Program-made: the position numbers and the translations under genes
The notes under the pieces: model-generated
Database searches by the model: none
What the model was told of the DNA's origin: nothing
The model's input: the letters and a program-made list of their open reading frames with translations, nothing else
Source: Alloprevotella sp. oral taxon 473 str. F0040
GTDB taxonomy: Bacteria > Bacteroidota > Bacteroidia > Bacteroidales > Bacteroidaceae
DNA length: 39,593 nucleotides
Direction of reading: 5' to 3'
Assembly: GCF_000318095.2 (NCBI RefSeq)
Contig: NZ_KB290714.1
Span: 99,318-138,910, forward strand
Shown here: positions 14,839-24,897 of the stretch, in pieces
How the letters are laid out: each line of letters begins with the position of its first letter
Position numbering within the stretch: position 1 is the stretch's first letter

Positions 14839-17472
14839 ATGAAATATCTGCACCCTTCCCTTTTTAGTCTGCTCTTGTCGCTGGCACCTCTGGCTGCCGC
14901 GGCACAAAGCACGCAGACCAAGCCCGAAATCATCTATTCTCTCCAACCGCGACAATATGTCTTGGGAGGACTTGTGGTAGATGGCATCAAAGGCTACGAC
15001 AATGACCTATTGGTGAACATCGCTGACCTAGAAGTGGGTCGCACTTATGCCGTGCCTGGCGATGATATTTCGCGTGCTGTGCAGAACTATTGGAAACAGG
15101 GGCTCTTTTTCAACGTGAAGGTAGAGGCCGATAGCATCGTAGGTGATAAAATCTACTTGCATTTCAAACTGACCGCGCAACCTCGCATCTCTGTCTTGCG
15201 ATGGAACGGACTCAAAAAGTCACAGCGTGAAGAATTGGAGCAACGTGTGCCTCTGCGTGTGGGCAATCAGGTGACCCCTAACCTAGTGGATCGCACAAAG
15301 CTCCGCATTCAAAAGTATTTTGAAGAGAAGGGCTACAAGAATGTCGAAGTGGATGTGGTGCAACATGAAGATGTGACAGCCGACAACCACATGATTGTGG
15401 ACATCAATGTCAATAAGAATGATAAAATTCTGATTCGTAAGATTCATATCACGGGAGTAGATCCTAATTTGGTGAATCCTTTGAAGAATGCGATGAAGAA
15501 GACGAGCGACCGCTCTACTTTCAAAAAGTGGATTACTTTCGCTTCTCGTAAATTCCGTCCCGAACAGTATCAAGAAGATAAGGGTTTCCTCATCGACAAA
15601 ATGAACAGTTGGGGATATCGTGATGCGTTGGTGGTGAGTGATTCTGTGGTGACGGTGGATCCCAAACACGTGGATGTCTACTTGAATCTCAATCAAGGCA
15701 AGAAATACTACATCCGTAATATCTCGTGGGTGGGTAATACTGTCTATCCTTCTGATGCTTTGATGAACCAATTGCGCATGAACAAGGGCGACCTCTACAA
15801 TCAGACGTTGCTCAACAAGCGACTCAGCGAAGACGAAGATGCGATTGGTAAGCAATACTACAACAATGGTTATGTGTTCTATCGCCTAGATCCTGTGGAA
15901 ACGAAGGTGGAAGGAGATAGCATCGACCTTGAAATGCGTATCAGCGAAGGTAAACAAGCCACCTTCAACCGTGTTCGCATCTCAGGTAATGACCGTGTTT
16001 ATGACCACGTGATTCGTCGTGAAATCCGTACGAAACCAGGTGATCTCTTCTCCATCGAAGCCTTACAACGCTCCGTTCGCGAATTGGCCGCCACGAAGCA
16101 GTTCGATAATGAAGTGCTTCAGAGTGAGATTTTCAAAAATATACGTCCTGATGACAATACTGGCACCGTAGACATCACTTATCCTCTTGTGACGAAAGGA
16201 AGTGACCAAATTGAAGTGTCTGCTGGTTGGGGACCCACGGGGGTAATTGGCCGTGCTAGCTTGAAGTTTACCAACTTCTCCATGCAGAACCTTTTTGGGC
16301 AAAATGGCTACAAGCGTGCAGGATTCATTCCTCAAGGCGACGGACAGACCTTGCAAGTGTCGGTGCAGAGTAATGCAAAGTATTATCAGAGCTATTCTCT
16401 ATCCTTCATTGACCCCTGGTTTGGCGGAAAGCGTCCTAACCAACTCTCCGTGTCGGCTTTCTATTCACGCTATACTGACGTGAATTCCAGCTATTATAAT
16501 AGTGCCAACTATTATAATAGACTCTATGGTTATGGCACTAACTCTAGTGCTTACAACTATGCTAACTACTACGATCCCGACAAGTACATGCAAATGTTCG
16601 GAGCTAGCATTGGGTTTGGTAAGCGTTTGCGTTGGCCAGATGACTACTTCTCCTTCAGTGCATCGCTCAACTACACGCGCTATAGTCTGAAAAACTGGCG
16701 TTACTTCCTTATCACCAATGGTGTGAGTAATAATATCAATCTTGCCCTCACCTTGGCCCGCTCCAGCATCACCGATCCTATCTTCCCACGTGGTGGTTCA
16801 GACTTCTCATTCTCTGTGTCACTCACTCCTCCCTATTCGTTGATTGATGGTAAAAATTACAAAGGATTGGCCACCAATCCCCAAAGTTCTTCCTATGATC
16901 GCGAAGCACAAGAGAAGTATCGTTGGATAGAATACCACAAGTGGAGCTTGAAATTCCGCACTTACACGGCTCTCAACTCTAGTTTGCGCCATGTGCCCGT
17001 CATCATGACTCGCACTGACTTCGGTATTCTCGGAGCTTACAATCGTTATCGTAAGTCACCTTTTGAAACTTACTACATGGGTGGTGACGGTATGAGCGGC
17101 GGTAGCTATGGATATGCTTCCGATGTGATAGCCCTTCGTGGTTATGAAAACGGATCTATCGCGGGTAATAATGGTCGCGGTCAGCAAAATGCTTATGCTT
17201 ACACTCGTTTGACTCTCGAACTTCGCTATCCGTTGATGCTCGAAACCACTTCAATTTATGCCCTTGCTTTTGCCGAAGCTGGTAATGCTTGGACAGACAT
17301 CAACAAGATGAACCCCTTCAAGCTCAAAACCTCTGCCGGTGTAGGTGTGCGTATCCTCTTGCCGATGGTCGGTCTTATGGGTATCGACTGGGCTTATGGT
17401 TTCAAGACCACAGAATACGGACAGAAGATTGGTGGCAGCCAGTTCCACTTTGTTCTCGGTCAAGAATTCTAA
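14839..17472 (+). CDS. bamA: Outer-membrane protein assembly factor BamA (Omp85)
   Basis: This 877-residue protein has a signal peptide (MKYLHPSLFSLLLSLAPLAAAAQ). Several POTRA domains follow over about residues 40-440 (for example LVVDGIKGYDNDLLVNIADLEVG and YIRNISWVGNTVYPSDALMNQL), then a C-terminal 16-strand Omp85 barrel (about 480-877) ending in HFVLGQEF with terminal Phe. The barrel contains a Tyr/Asn-rich loop near SSYYNSANYYNRLYG and the conserved RGYENGSIAGNNG segment (VRGF/Y-type loop 6 motif). It inserts beta-barrel proteins into the outer membrane. In many Bacteroidetes skp/ompH genes follow, but here purL does. A hairpin terminator lies at 17595. Confidence 0.96.
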   Translation: MKYLHPSLFSLLLSLAPLAAAAQSTQTKPEIIYSLQPRQYVLGGLVVDGIKGYDNDLLVNIADLEVGRTYAVPGDDISRAVQNYWKQGLFFNVKVEADSIVGDKIYLHFKLTAQPRISVLRWNGLKKSQREELEQRVPLRVGNQVTPNLVDRTKLRIQKYFEEKGYKNVEVDVVQHEDVTADNHMIVDINVNKNDKILIRKIHITGVDPNLVNPLKNAMKKTSDRSTFKKWITFASRKFRPEQYQEDKGFLIDKMNSWGYRDALVVSDSVVTVDPKHVDVYLNLNQGKKYYIRNISWVGNTVYPSDALMNQLRMNKGDLYNQTLLNKRLSEDEDAIGKQYYNNGYVFYRLDPVETKVEGDSIDLEMRISEGKQATFNRVRISGNDRVYDHVIRREIRTKPGDLFSIEALQRSVRELAATKQFDNEVLQSEIFKNIRPDDNTGTVDITYPLVTKGSDQIEVSAGWGPTGVIGRASLKFTNFSMQNLFGQNGYKRAGFIPQGDGQTLQVSVQSNAKYYQSYSLSFIDPWFGGKRPNQLSVSAFYSRYTDVNSSYYNSANYYNRLYGYGTNSSAYNYANYYDPDKYMQMFGASIGFGKRLRWPDDYFSFSASLNYTRYSLKNWRYFLITNGVSNNINLALTLARSSITDPIFPRGGSDFSFSVSLTPPYSLIDGKNYKGLATNPQSSSYDREAQEKYRWIEYHKWSLKFRTYTALNSSLRHVPVIMTRTDFGILGAYNRYRKSPFETYYMGGDGMSGGSYGYASDVIALRGYENGSIAGNNGRGQQNAYAYTRLTLELRYPLMLETTSIYALAFAEAGNAWTDINKMNPFKLKTSAGVGVRILLPMVGLMGIDWAYGFKTTEYGQKIGGSQFHFVLGQEF

Positions 17473-17594
17473 GCTATTCCTAGCCTAGTCTCAAAGGGAT
17501 AAACAAAACAAAAAGCAAGCTCTAGCATCTTTGCATTTCCTAGCATTTTCCCTTTTATTCTTACGATTGTGCTAGCCAGCGCAACTGCTTTTCA

Positions 17595-17645
17595 ATCACT
17601 CCCACTGCTTTCTCTGAGCGGTGGGAGTGATCTCTTTTCTCTTTC
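17595..17645 (+). terminator. Intrinsic terminator after bamA
   Basis: ATCACTCCCACTGC (17595-17608) pairs with GCGGTGGGAGTGAT (17618-17631) with one G-U pair and a nine-base loop, followed by the pyrimidine/T-rich CTCTTTTCTCTTTC. Confidence 0.8.
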
Positions 17646-17666
17646 GCTGAAATAGTCCAAAAGATA

Positions 17667-17698
17667 GTTGGCTAACCGCGCAAAAATATGTAACTTTG
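17667..17698 (+). promoter_or_regulatory. purL promoter
   Basis: GTTG at 17667-17670 and TAACTTTG at 17691-17698 are separated by exactly 20 bases, matching the Bacteroidetes -33/-7 promoter. It lies 39 bases before the ATG at 17738 and argues against the upstream in-frame ATG at 17696, which would overlap it. Confidence 0.75.
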
Positions 17699-17737
17699 CT
17701 TCGCAAACGCATATATCACCCAAACATTTCTGCTCAC

Positions 17738-20700
17738 ATGATTTCTTTTTTCCGCACACCTGCGCAGAGCATCATTGCCACACAAGTGGATCACCTGCTC
17801 TCCGATGATGAAGTGAAAAAACTTTGCTGGCTTTTTGGCGAAGCCACCCTTGATGCTGCCCCTGCACTTGAGGGCTACTATGTAGGGCCCCGCCGAGAAA
17901 TGATTACGCCTTGGAGCACAAATGCCGTTGAGATCACACAGAACATGAATCTCAGCGGCATTTTGCGCATTGAAGAATTCTTCCCCGTAGGGGATGCTTC
18001 GGCTGATCATGACCCTATGCTTCAACGACTTTACGAAGGTCTTCATCAAGATATCTTCACCATTAGTCACACTCCCGACCCCATCCGCACAGTAGATGAT
18101 TTAGAGTCCTACAACGAACAGGAAGGTTTGGCACTTTCTCCCGCCGAAGTCGAATATCTCCATGGCGTAGAGCAACAACTCAACAGAAAACTCACAGACA
18201 GTGAAGTTTTCGGTTTTGCACAGCTCAATTCCGAACACTGTCGTCACAAAATCTTCGGTGGTACATTCATCATCGACGGCAAGGAACAGCCTTCTGCTCT
18301 CTTCGCCATGATAAAACGTACTACGAAGGAGAATCCCCATCGCATCCTTTCTGCTTACAAAGACAATGTCGCTTTCGCAGAAGGCCCAGTGGTGGAACAA
18401 TTCGCTCCCGCTCGTCACGACACCTCCGACTATTTCGTCATTCGTGACATCGAGAGTGTCATCTCCATCAAGGCCGAAACCCATAACTTCCCCACCACTG
18501 TGGAGCCTTTCAACGGAGCTTCTACGGGTACGGGTGGTGAAATCCGCGACCGCATGGGAGGTGGCGTAGGTTCGCTCCCCATCGCAGGTACAGCTGTCTA
18601 CATGACCGCCTATCCTCGTCTAGATGGTGGCCGTCCTTGGGAGAGCAACATGGCAGAACGTCCCTGGCTCTACCAAACCCCTCAGCAAATCCTCACCAAA
18701 GCCTCCAACGGTGCTTCCGACTTCGGTAATAAATTCGGACAACCCCTCATCGCAGGTTCTGTGCTCACCTTCGAGCACGCAGAACACGGCGTAAACTATG
18801 CCTTCGACAAGGTGATCATGCTCGCTGGTGGCGTGGGTTATGGCACAAAGCGCGACTGCCTCAAAGGTACTCCCGAGAAAGGCAACAAAGTCGTAGTCGT
18901 CGGTGGTGACAACTACCGCATTGGTTTGGGTGGTGGTTCTGTTTCTTCTGTAGACACCGGACGTTATCACTCCGGCATCGAACTCAACGCTGTGCAGCGT
19001 GCGAATCCCGAGATGCAGAAGCGTGCAGCCAACCTCGTGCGTGCGCTTTGCGAAGAAGAACACAACCCCGTAGTGTCTATCCACGACCACGGTTCTGCAG
19101 GACACGTCAACTGTCTTTCCGAACTCGTAGAAGAATGCGGAGGAACCATCGACATGAGCGCACTCCCCATCGGAGATTCCACCCTCTCTGCCAAAGAAAT
19201 CATAGCCAATGAGAGTCAGGAGCGCATGGGCTTCCTCATCGAAGAAGAATATATCGACCAAGTGCGCAAAATTGCCGAACGTGAGCGCGCACCTCTCTAT
19301 GTGGTCGGTGAAACCACTGGCGATGCCCACTTCGCTTTTGAGCAAAAAGACGGCGTTCGTCCCTTCGATCTCGACGTAGCACAAATGTTTGGTCACTCTC
19401 CTAAGACGGTGATGACTGACAACACCGTGAAGCGCGACTACAACACTGCGCAATACGATGCAGCTCTCTTGGATGAATATCTCGAGAACGTGCTGCAACT
19501 CGAAGCTGTGGCTTGTAAAGACTGGCTTACCAACAAGGTCGACCGCTCCGTAACCGGTAAGGTGGCACAACAACAATGCCAAGGCGAACTCCAACTCCCC
19601 CTCGCCGACTGCGGTGTAGTGGCTTTGGACTATCGCGGAAAGGCGGGTATCGCCACAGCTATTGGTCACGCTCCTCAAGTGGGTTTGGCAAATGCTGCCG
19701 CAGGTTCGGTGATGGCCGTTGCCGAATCCCTCACCAACATTGTGTGGGCTCCCCTCGCACAAGGACTCGACAGCGTGAGTCTTTCAGCCAACTGGATGTG
19801 GCCCTGCCGCTCACAGGAAGGTGAAGATGCACGTCTCTATGAAGGTGTCAAAGCCCTCAGCGATTTCTGCTGCGATCTCCACATCAATGTTCCCACTGGT
19901 AAGGACTCTCTCTCCATGACTCAGCAATATCCTGATGGAGAGAAGGTCATCTCTCCAGGCACAGTCATTGTGAGTGCAGGTGGTGAAGTCAATGATGTGC
20001 GCAAAGTCGTGCGCCCTGTCGTAGTGAATGAACCCAACAGCAAGATTTATCACCTCGACTTCTCTTCACTCGCTCCACAACTCGGTGGTTCTGCCTTCGC
20101 ACAAACCCTCGGATATGTAGGTAGCGACGTGCCCACAGTGGCCGATGCCGCTTACTTCCGTTCTGCCTTTGCCGCTGTGCAAGCCATGGTGCAAGAAGGC
20201 CTCCTCCTCGCTGGTCACGACATCAGTGCTGGTGGTCTCATTACCGCTTTGTTGGAAATGTGTTTCGCCAACACAGAAGGCGGTCTGAGTGTCCAACTCG
20301 ACAACCTCGGTGCTGCCGATCTCGTGCAACAACTCTTTGCCGAAAATCCCGCAGTCTTGGTGCAAGTAGCAGATAAAGATGAAGCACGCTTCAACGCTAT
20401 CTTGGCAGAACATGGCGTGAAAGCCACTGCCCTCGCTGTGCCCACCGAAGAGCGTCACCTCCTTGTCGAAAAAGATGGTGCAGAATATCAATTCTTTATT
20501 GATCATCTCCGCGATGTGTGGTACTCCACTTCCTTCCTCCTCGATGAGCATCAAAGTTTCCACGGCAAAGCAGCTGAGCGTTTCCGCAACTACAAGGAGC
20601 AACCCATCGAACTCAACTTCCATCCCTCCTTCCAAGGCACGTTTGAAAGCCTCGGAGTATCTCCCGATCGTCGCACACCCTCTGGAGTACGTGCCGCCAT

Positions 20701-21439
20701 CATCCGTGAGAAAGGAACGAATGGTGAGCGCGAAATGGCGTATATGCTCTACCTTGCCGGCTTCGATGTGAAAGACGTGACCATGACCGACCTCGTCACT
20801 GGTCGCGAAACCCTCGACGACATCAACTTCATCGTCTTCTGTGGTGGTTTCTCCAACAGTGACGTGCTTGGCAGTGCCAAGGGATGGGCTGGAGCCTTCC
20901 TCTTCAATCCTAAGGCTAAGGAAGCACTCGACCGCTTCTACGCACGTCCCGACACCCTCTCTCTCGGTGTCTGCAACGGTTGTCAGCTCATGGTGGAACT
21001 CAACCTCGTCAATCCCGAACACAAAGAGCGTGCGCACATGCTCCACAACGACAGCCACAAGTTTGAAAGCGGCTTCGTAGGTGTCACCGTTCAAACCAAT
21101 CGCAGCGTACTCTTCGAGAGTCTCTCTGGCGATCGTCTGGGCATCTGGATTGCGCACGGAGAAGGCAAGTTCCAACTTCCCCAACCCGAAAGCGACTACA
21201 ATGTGGTGCTCAAATACTCCTACGAGGGCTATCCTGCCAATCCCAATGGTTCGGACTACAACGTAGCCGGTATTGCCAGCGCAGATGGTCGCCACGTGGC
21301 GATGATGCCCCACTTGGAGCGTGCTTTCCTCCCTTGGCAAAATCCTTACTATCCTGCTGAACGTCGCGGCGAAGACTGCACCCCATGGCTCGAAGCCTTC
21401 GTCAATGCCCGTAAGTGGGTAGAAAGCCATCAGGCATAA
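17738..21439 (+). CDS. purL: Phosphoribosylformylglycinamidine synthase, single-chain
   Basis: This protein of about 1,233 residues is the large single-chain form that fuses the PurS-like, AIRS-like synthetase and glutaminase parts. It converts FGAR, ATP and glutamine to FGAM in purine synthesis. Visible segments are the linker GFAQLNSEHCRHKIFGG, the ATP-site ETHNFPTTVEPFNGASTGTGG, HDHGSAGHVNCLSEL, the second synthetase half GHDISAGGLITALLEM, and a C-terminal class I amidotransferase with nucleophile in LGVCNGCQLMVEL and His-Glu in WIAHGEGKF. The frame is open from 17696, but the ATG at 17738 (MISFFRTPAQS) fits the family start and lies correctly behind the promoter. C-ending codons suggest high expression. 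Confidence 0.97.
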   Translation: MISFFRTPAQSIIATQVDHLLSDDEVKKLCWLFGEATLDAAPALEGYYVGPRREMITPWSTNAVEITQNMNLSGILRIEEFFPVGDASADHDPMLQRLYEGLHQDIFTISHTPDPIRTVDDLESYNEQEGLALSPAEVEYLHGVEQQLNRKLTDSEVFGFAQLNSEHCRHKIFGGTFIIDGKEQPSALFAMIKRTTKENPHRILSAYKDNVAFAEGPVVEQFAPARHDTSDYFVIRDIESVISIKAETHNFPTTVEPFNGASTGTGGEIRDRMGGGVGSLPIAGTAVYMTAYPRLDGGRPWESNMAERPWLYQTPQQILTKASNGASDFGNKFGQPLIAGSVLTFEHAEHGVNYAFDKVIMLAGGVGYGTKRDCLKGTPEKGNKVVVVGGDNYRIGLGGGSVSSVDTGRYHSGIELNAVQRANPEMQKRAANLVRALCEEEHNPVVSIHDHGSAGHVNCLSELVEECGGTIDMSALPIGDSTLSAKEIIANESQERMGFLIEEEYIDQVRKIAERERAPLYVVGETTGDAHFAFEQKDGVRPFDLDVAQMFGHSPKTVMTDNTVKRDYNTAQYDAALLDEYLENVLQLEAVACKDWLTNKVDRSVTGKVAQQQCQGELQLPLADCGVVALDYRGKAGIATAIGHAPQVGLANAAAGSVMAVAESLTNIVWAPLAQGLDSVSLSANWMWPCRSQEGEDARLYEGVKALSDFCCDLHINVPTGKDSLSMTQQYPDGEKVISPGTVIVSAGGEVNDVRKVVRPVVVNEPNSKIYHLDFSSLAPQLGGSAFAQTLGYVGSDVPTVADAAYFRSAFAAVQAMVQEGLLLAGHDISAGGLITALLEMCFANTEGGLSVQLDNLGAADLVQQLFAENPAVLVQVADKDEARFNAILAEHGVKATALAVPTEERHLLVEKDGAEYQFFIDHLRDVWYSTSFLLDEHQSFHGKAAERFRNYKEQPIELNFHPSFQGTFESLGVSPDRRTPSGVRAAIIREKGTNGEREMAYMLYLAGFDVKDVTMTDLVTGRETLDDINFIVFCGGFSNSDVLGSAKGWAGAFLFNPKAKEALDRFYARPDTLSLGVCNGCQLMVELNLVNPEHKERAHMLHNDSHKFESGFVGVTVQTNRSVLFESLSGDRLGIWIAHGEGKFQLPQPESDYNVVLKYSYEGYPANPNGSDYNVAGIASADGRHVAMMPHLERAFLPWQNPYYPAERRGEDCTPWLEAFVNARKWVESHQA

Positions 21440-21473
21440 GCGATTTATCTCGGGTTTATTCCTTCTATGCGAT

Positions 21474-21520
21474 CAGCTCTCTGGTGAGTCCCACGCACTC
21501 ATCAGAGAGCTGTTTTTATA
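21474..21520 (+). terminator. Intrinsic terminator after purL
   Basis: CAGCTCTCTGGTGAGT (21474-21489) pairs with ACTCATCAGAGAGCTG (21497-21512) with one G-U pair and a seven-base loop, followed directly by TTTTT. Confidence 0.9.
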
Positions 21521-21579
21521 AAACATCCGTCGTGTAGACGATTGTAACTTTAATCACACAATATAACACTAACTGACTT

Positions 21580-22671
21580 ATGAAAAATCCTCTTCGCGGA
21601 CTGCTCCTTCTGTTGGTAGCAGTTTGTTGCATCGCTTGTCGCAGCAACACTTCCGCCACTTCTGACACAAATTCTTCTCAAACTATGAACAAGACTGCAA
21701 CTCTCTATTTCGCTGGTGGCTGTTTTTGGGGCACCGAGCACTATTTCAAGCAAATCCGTGGCGTTCTCTCCACCAAAGTGGGCTATGCCAATGGCAACAT
21801 TGAGCATCCCACCTACGAACAAGTATGCTCCAAAACCACAGGCTTTGCCGAAGCTGTGGAAGTGACTTACAATCCTGAGATACTTCCACTCACACTCCTC
21901 GTGCAACTCTATTTCCGTAGCATCGATCCCACAAGTGTCAATCGCCAAGGAGGTGACATCGGCACGCAATATCGCACCGGCATCTACTACAAGGATGCAG
22001 ACGTGCGCCCCTTCCTCATTGCCGAACGTACCAAGTTGGCACAAGCTATCGGTAAAAATGTGGCAGTAGAAATCGAACCTTTGCGCAATTTCTATGCAGC
22101 TGAGGACTACCACCAAGACTATTTGGACAAGAATCCTGGTGGTTATTGCCACGTGTCTCCTGCACTCTTTGCCGAAGCACGCAAAGCCAATGCCGACACC
22201 ACGCAGCGCAAGTATGAACGTCCCTCCACAGATACGCTCAAATCTAAGCTCACCGAAATCCAATATCAAGTCACGCAAAACGCTGCTACCGAACGTCCCT
22301 TCACCAATGAGTATGATCACGAGTTTCGTCCTGGCATCTATGTAGACATCACCACGGGCGAACCCCTCTTCCTCTCTACCGACAAGTTCGATTCAGGTTG
22401 TGGATGGCCAGCTTTTTCCAAACCCATTGATGCACACCTATTGAAGAACATCAAAGACACCTCCCACGGCATGCAGCGCATCGAGGTGCGTAGCAACAAG
22501 GGCAATGCTCACCTCGGTCATGTCTTCAACGATGGCCCCAAGGAAAAGGGTGGTTTGCGCTATTGCATCAACAGTGCTTCTCTCCGCTTCATCCCTCAAG
22601 CTGAGATGGAAAAACAAGGTTATGGTGCCTATCTCCCCTTGTTGGAAACACCCAAGGCTGAGCTGCACTAA
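21580..22671 (+). CDS. msrAB: Bifunctional methionine sulfoxide reductase MsrA-MsrB, lipoprotein form
   Basis: This 363-residue fusion protein repairs oxidised methionine (S- and R-sulfoxides). The N-terminus has a lipoprotein signal ([13 protein letters not shown], Cys near residue 20) and a Ser/Thr-rich linker, so it should act outside the cytosol, tethered to a membrane. The MsrA domain (about 42-195) carries the catalytic GGCFWG and the YHQDYL and PGGYCHV segments. The MsrB domain (about 220-350) carries [16 protein letters not shown] and the catalytic Cys in [11 protein letters not shown]. The usual MsrB zinc CxxC pairs are absent ([13 protein letters not shown]), so it is the zinc-free type seen in fused MsrAB enzymes. 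It is the last chromosomal-type gene before the accessory island. Confidence 0.95.
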   Translation: MKNPLRGLLLLLVAVCCIACRSNTSATSDTNSSQTMNKTATLYFAGGCFWGTEHYFKQIRGVLSTKVGYANGNIEHPTYEQVCSKTTGFAEAVEVTYNPEILPLTLLVQLYFRSIDPTSVNRQGGDIGTQYRTGIYYKDADVRPFLIAERTKLAQAIGKNVAVEIEPLRNFYAAEDYHQDYLDKNPGGYCHVSPALFAEARKANADTTQRKYERPSTDTLKSKLTEIQYQVTQNAATERPFTNEYDHEFRPGIYVDITTGEPLFLSTDKFDSGCGWPAFSKPIDAHLLKNIKDTSHGMQRIEVRSNKGNAHLGHVFNDGPKEKGGLRYCINSASLRFIPQAEMEKQGYGAYLPLLETPKAELH

Positions 22672-22712
22672 ATAGAAGTTAGTAATTATGGTGAGTTATT
22701 GTTTCATCTTAA

Positions 22713-23642
22713 TTACATAAACCCTTCTATAAATTTGCTCATCTTATCAATGCACCGCTTCTTTTGCTGCATATTGGGATGTACATACAAGTTGAGCGTT
22801 GTTGAAACATTGGAATGTCCCAAAATGCTACTCACCGTCTTATAGTCGCATTGGCTCTCGATGCATCGTGTAGCAAAAGTGTGTCGAAGCCCATGAAACA
22901 CGATAGAATCTATTTTAAGTCTTTTCAATAGTCTGCTGAAATAGTCACGATAACTGCGCGGGTCAGTGGCGTAAACTGATGTTCCCACCACATACGGTGT
23001 AGTAGATTGTTTTTTCACGATACTAAGCACCTCAAAAAGAGATTTAGATATGGGAATCTCTCGAAATGAGTTTTTAGTTTTGGGAGTAGAAAACACACGT
23101 TCAGTAGCACCTATATCACTATTGTAGATTCGTCCCACAGTATGGCACACTCGGATAATTCTGTGAGTTAAGTCCACATCAGCCCATTCCAAGGCACAGA
23201 CCTCACCTATTCTCATGCCTGTGCAGAGTGCAAGATAAACCCCTATGTTTCTAACAGTGGGATGATTTGCAATGTGTATCATCAGTTTGCGCTGATGATG
23301 AAGCGAGAGGACAGGCAACTTATGACCATTCTCCGTAGTGGGATAGTCTAGTTGCCAGTCCTCTCGTTCACATAGATGCAAGCGTGCACCATATTTTACA
23401 ACAGCGCGCAACACAGCTATGATGTCTCGAACTGTCTTTTTGGCCAATCCAGCCTTGATTTTATCAATGATAAAACACTGTACATCAGACTCCTCAATTC
23501 GTGTCATTTGTCCAAAGCGAGGAGTCAGATGTGTGCGAAGAGTGAGCCGATAAGCGCATAGCGTTGAATACTTTACAATAGCTTGCTTGCTTTCACTCCA
23601 TAATTGAGCAATTTCTTGAAACGTTTTCTGCATCTTGTACAT
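22713..23642 (-). CDS. Tyrosine recombinase/integrase
   Basis: This 309-residue site-specific recombinase has an N-terminal SAM-like core-binding domain (about residues 5-90) and a C-terminal catalytic domain with all conserved residues. These are Arg144 (TGMRIGEVCALEW), a Lys in TPKTKNSFREIP (188 or 190), His250-x-x-Arg253 (HGLRHTFATRC), His276 (LGHSNVSTTLNLY) and the nucleophile Tyr286. It lacks the long N-terminal arm-binding domain of Bacteroidetes conjugative-element integrases and is of a size compatible with DNA invertases. It sits at the downstream end of the island, 60 bases after the DUF262-HNH gene. I infer it is the best candidate to recombine the methyltransferase cassettes; it could equally be the integrase that brought the island in. 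No Shine-Dalgarno sequence is seen, which is usual here. Confidence 0.92.
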   Translation of the reverse strand: MYKMQKTFQEIAQLWSESKQAIVKYSTLCAYRLTLRTHLTPRFGQMTRIEESDVQCFIIDKIKAGLAKKTVRDIIAVLRAVVKYGARLHLCEREDWQLDYPTTENGHKLPVLSLHHQRKLMIHIANHPTVRNIGVYLALCTGMRIGEVCALEWADVDLTHRIIRVCHTVGRIYNSDIGATERVFSTPKTKNSFREIPISKSLFEVLSIVKKQSTTPYVVGTSVYATDPRSYRDYFSRLLKRLKIDSIVFHGLRHTFATRCIESQCDYKTVSSILGHSNVSTTLNLYVHPNMQQKKRCIDKMSKFIEGFM

Positions 23643-23702
23643 ATTTAGATGTTACAGATTAGAGTTAATCTACACAATATGTACCGAGATGAATAGTGCA
23701 GT

Positions 23703-24875
23703 CTATTTATTGCCTTTTGCGCGGTTGTGCGATTTGCAGAGCATCTCACAATTGTCTAGTGTCGTTGCTCCTCCTTTGCTCCATGCTGTCACATGATCAG
23801 CATCCATTTCATTGATTTTGTAGATGCGAGTGCGGTTGTTGTTATCGCCAATGGCACATAGAGGGCAATTAGACACACCTTCTATTTGCGCTTTCTCAGT
23901 TTGTCGTTTGAAGGCCGCTTTTTTGTCTTTATCGTCAAAGAAGCGTACATCGAGCAAAGCGTGTTGTTGTTCACCTCCCAGCACATACTCATAGATGTTG
24001 CGTGAGCATCGCACAGCATCATCCTCAAGCAGAGTATTTACTCGTTCGGTGATGTGCTCAATGCTGTAGGGTGTGGTGTGATAAGTTTCATAGAGTCTGC
24101 CCCATTCAATGCCGCACATATTGTTTTCAACCATAGTAAAAGTGGTAGATACCCAATCGATGACCGAACGAAAGTAATTTTCAAGTTCGGTAATTTGAGT
24201 GTCGTGTCTGTGCATACTCATATAAGCATCCACCGTCATTCCCCGACTAGCGCATACCCATTCCAGTGCCACTCTCAGCACTTCTTGTCGCTTCACGTCG
24301 CCTTTTACATAGTGTCCCCACTTATGTATTTCAGCATTTTGTGAATTGCTAAACACTCTTTTGGCAGCATTCACAAAAGTGCCCGAATAGATGGCATTGC
24401 GGAGTTCTTGTTCGTTGAGAGGTACACCTACAATGTTGATGGTCTTAAACCATTCCTTAACTTCTTTTTCTTCTCCTTGGCACACATAGACCAAGAGTTT
24501 AGACCCCAATATAAGTTTTTGTTGTTCTTCGGGAAGTCCAGAGAAGTATTGAATATTTCCGTTTTCGTCTTCAATAGAAAATTTTCCAGTGACAAATCTT
24601 CCAATAGAGGTGATGCGTTGTTGTCCGTCCAGCACCTCATATTGTCCATTGGCAGTAAGGTTGAAATAAATCAATCCTAATGGATATCTATTGAGAATAG
24701 ACTCAATGACAGCCACATCTTTTTTGCCGTCATTGTAGATATAGTGTCTTTGATATTCTGGTTGAATGGTTAGTTTGCCGTCCAGTCCAAAGAGTCCCTT
24801 CCCTTCTAGTTCATTATATACAAATCCTTTGCAGATGTCTGCAACTGTCCATTCGATATGTAATTCTGTTATCAT
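23703..24875 (-). CDS. DUF262 domain protein with C-terminal HNH nuclease
   Basis: This 390-residue protein has an N-terminal DUF262 (ParB/GmrS-like) domain with IQPEYQR (38-43) and the hallmark DGQQR (83-87, [13 protein letters not shown]). The C-terminal HNH zinc nuclease has Cys337-x-x-Cys340, DADH at 358-361 and Cys376-x3-Cys380 with His383 and Asn384. In characterised relatives such as GmrSD, SspE and BrxU, DUF262 couples NTP binding to cutting of modified or foreign DNA. It therefore looks like an anti-phage nuclease, possibly the restriction partner of the methyltransferase encoded upstream. Its start lies only 22 bases from the inverted cassette head, so its 5' flank would change if that segment flips. 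It is visibly richer in A+T than the flanking chromosomal genes. The pairing is an inference. Confidence 0.88.
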   Translation of the reverse strand: MITELHIEWTVADICKGFVYNELEGKGLFGLDGKLTIQPEYQRHYIYNDGKKDVAVIESILNRYPLGLIYFNLTANGQYEVLDGQQRITSIGRFVTGKFSIEDENGNIQYFSGLPEEQQKLILGSKLLVYVCQGEEKEVKEWFKTINIVGVPLNEQELRNAIYSGTFVNAAKRVFSNSQNAEIHKWGHYVKGDVKRQEVLRVALEWVCASRGMTVDAYMSMHRHDTQITELENYFRSVIDWVSTTFTMVENNMCGIEWGRLYETYHTTPYSIEHITERVNTLLEDDAVRCSRNIYEYVLGGEQQHALLDVRFFDDKDKKAAFKRQTEKAQIEGVSNCPLCAIGDNNNRTRIYKINEMDADHVTAWSKGGATTLDNCEMLCKSHNRAKGNK

Positions 24876-24897
24876 TGAGTGTGTTGTTTGTTAGTTG

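Noticed and set aside
17696-17737. Upstream in-frame start extending PurL by 14 residues
   Set aside because: It would begin inside the -7 promoter element and the extra residues are not family-like.
20066-21430. Long open frame (454 codons) on the minus strand opposite purL
   Set aside because: Antisense shadow of the conserved amidotransferase half of PurL; no recognisable domain.
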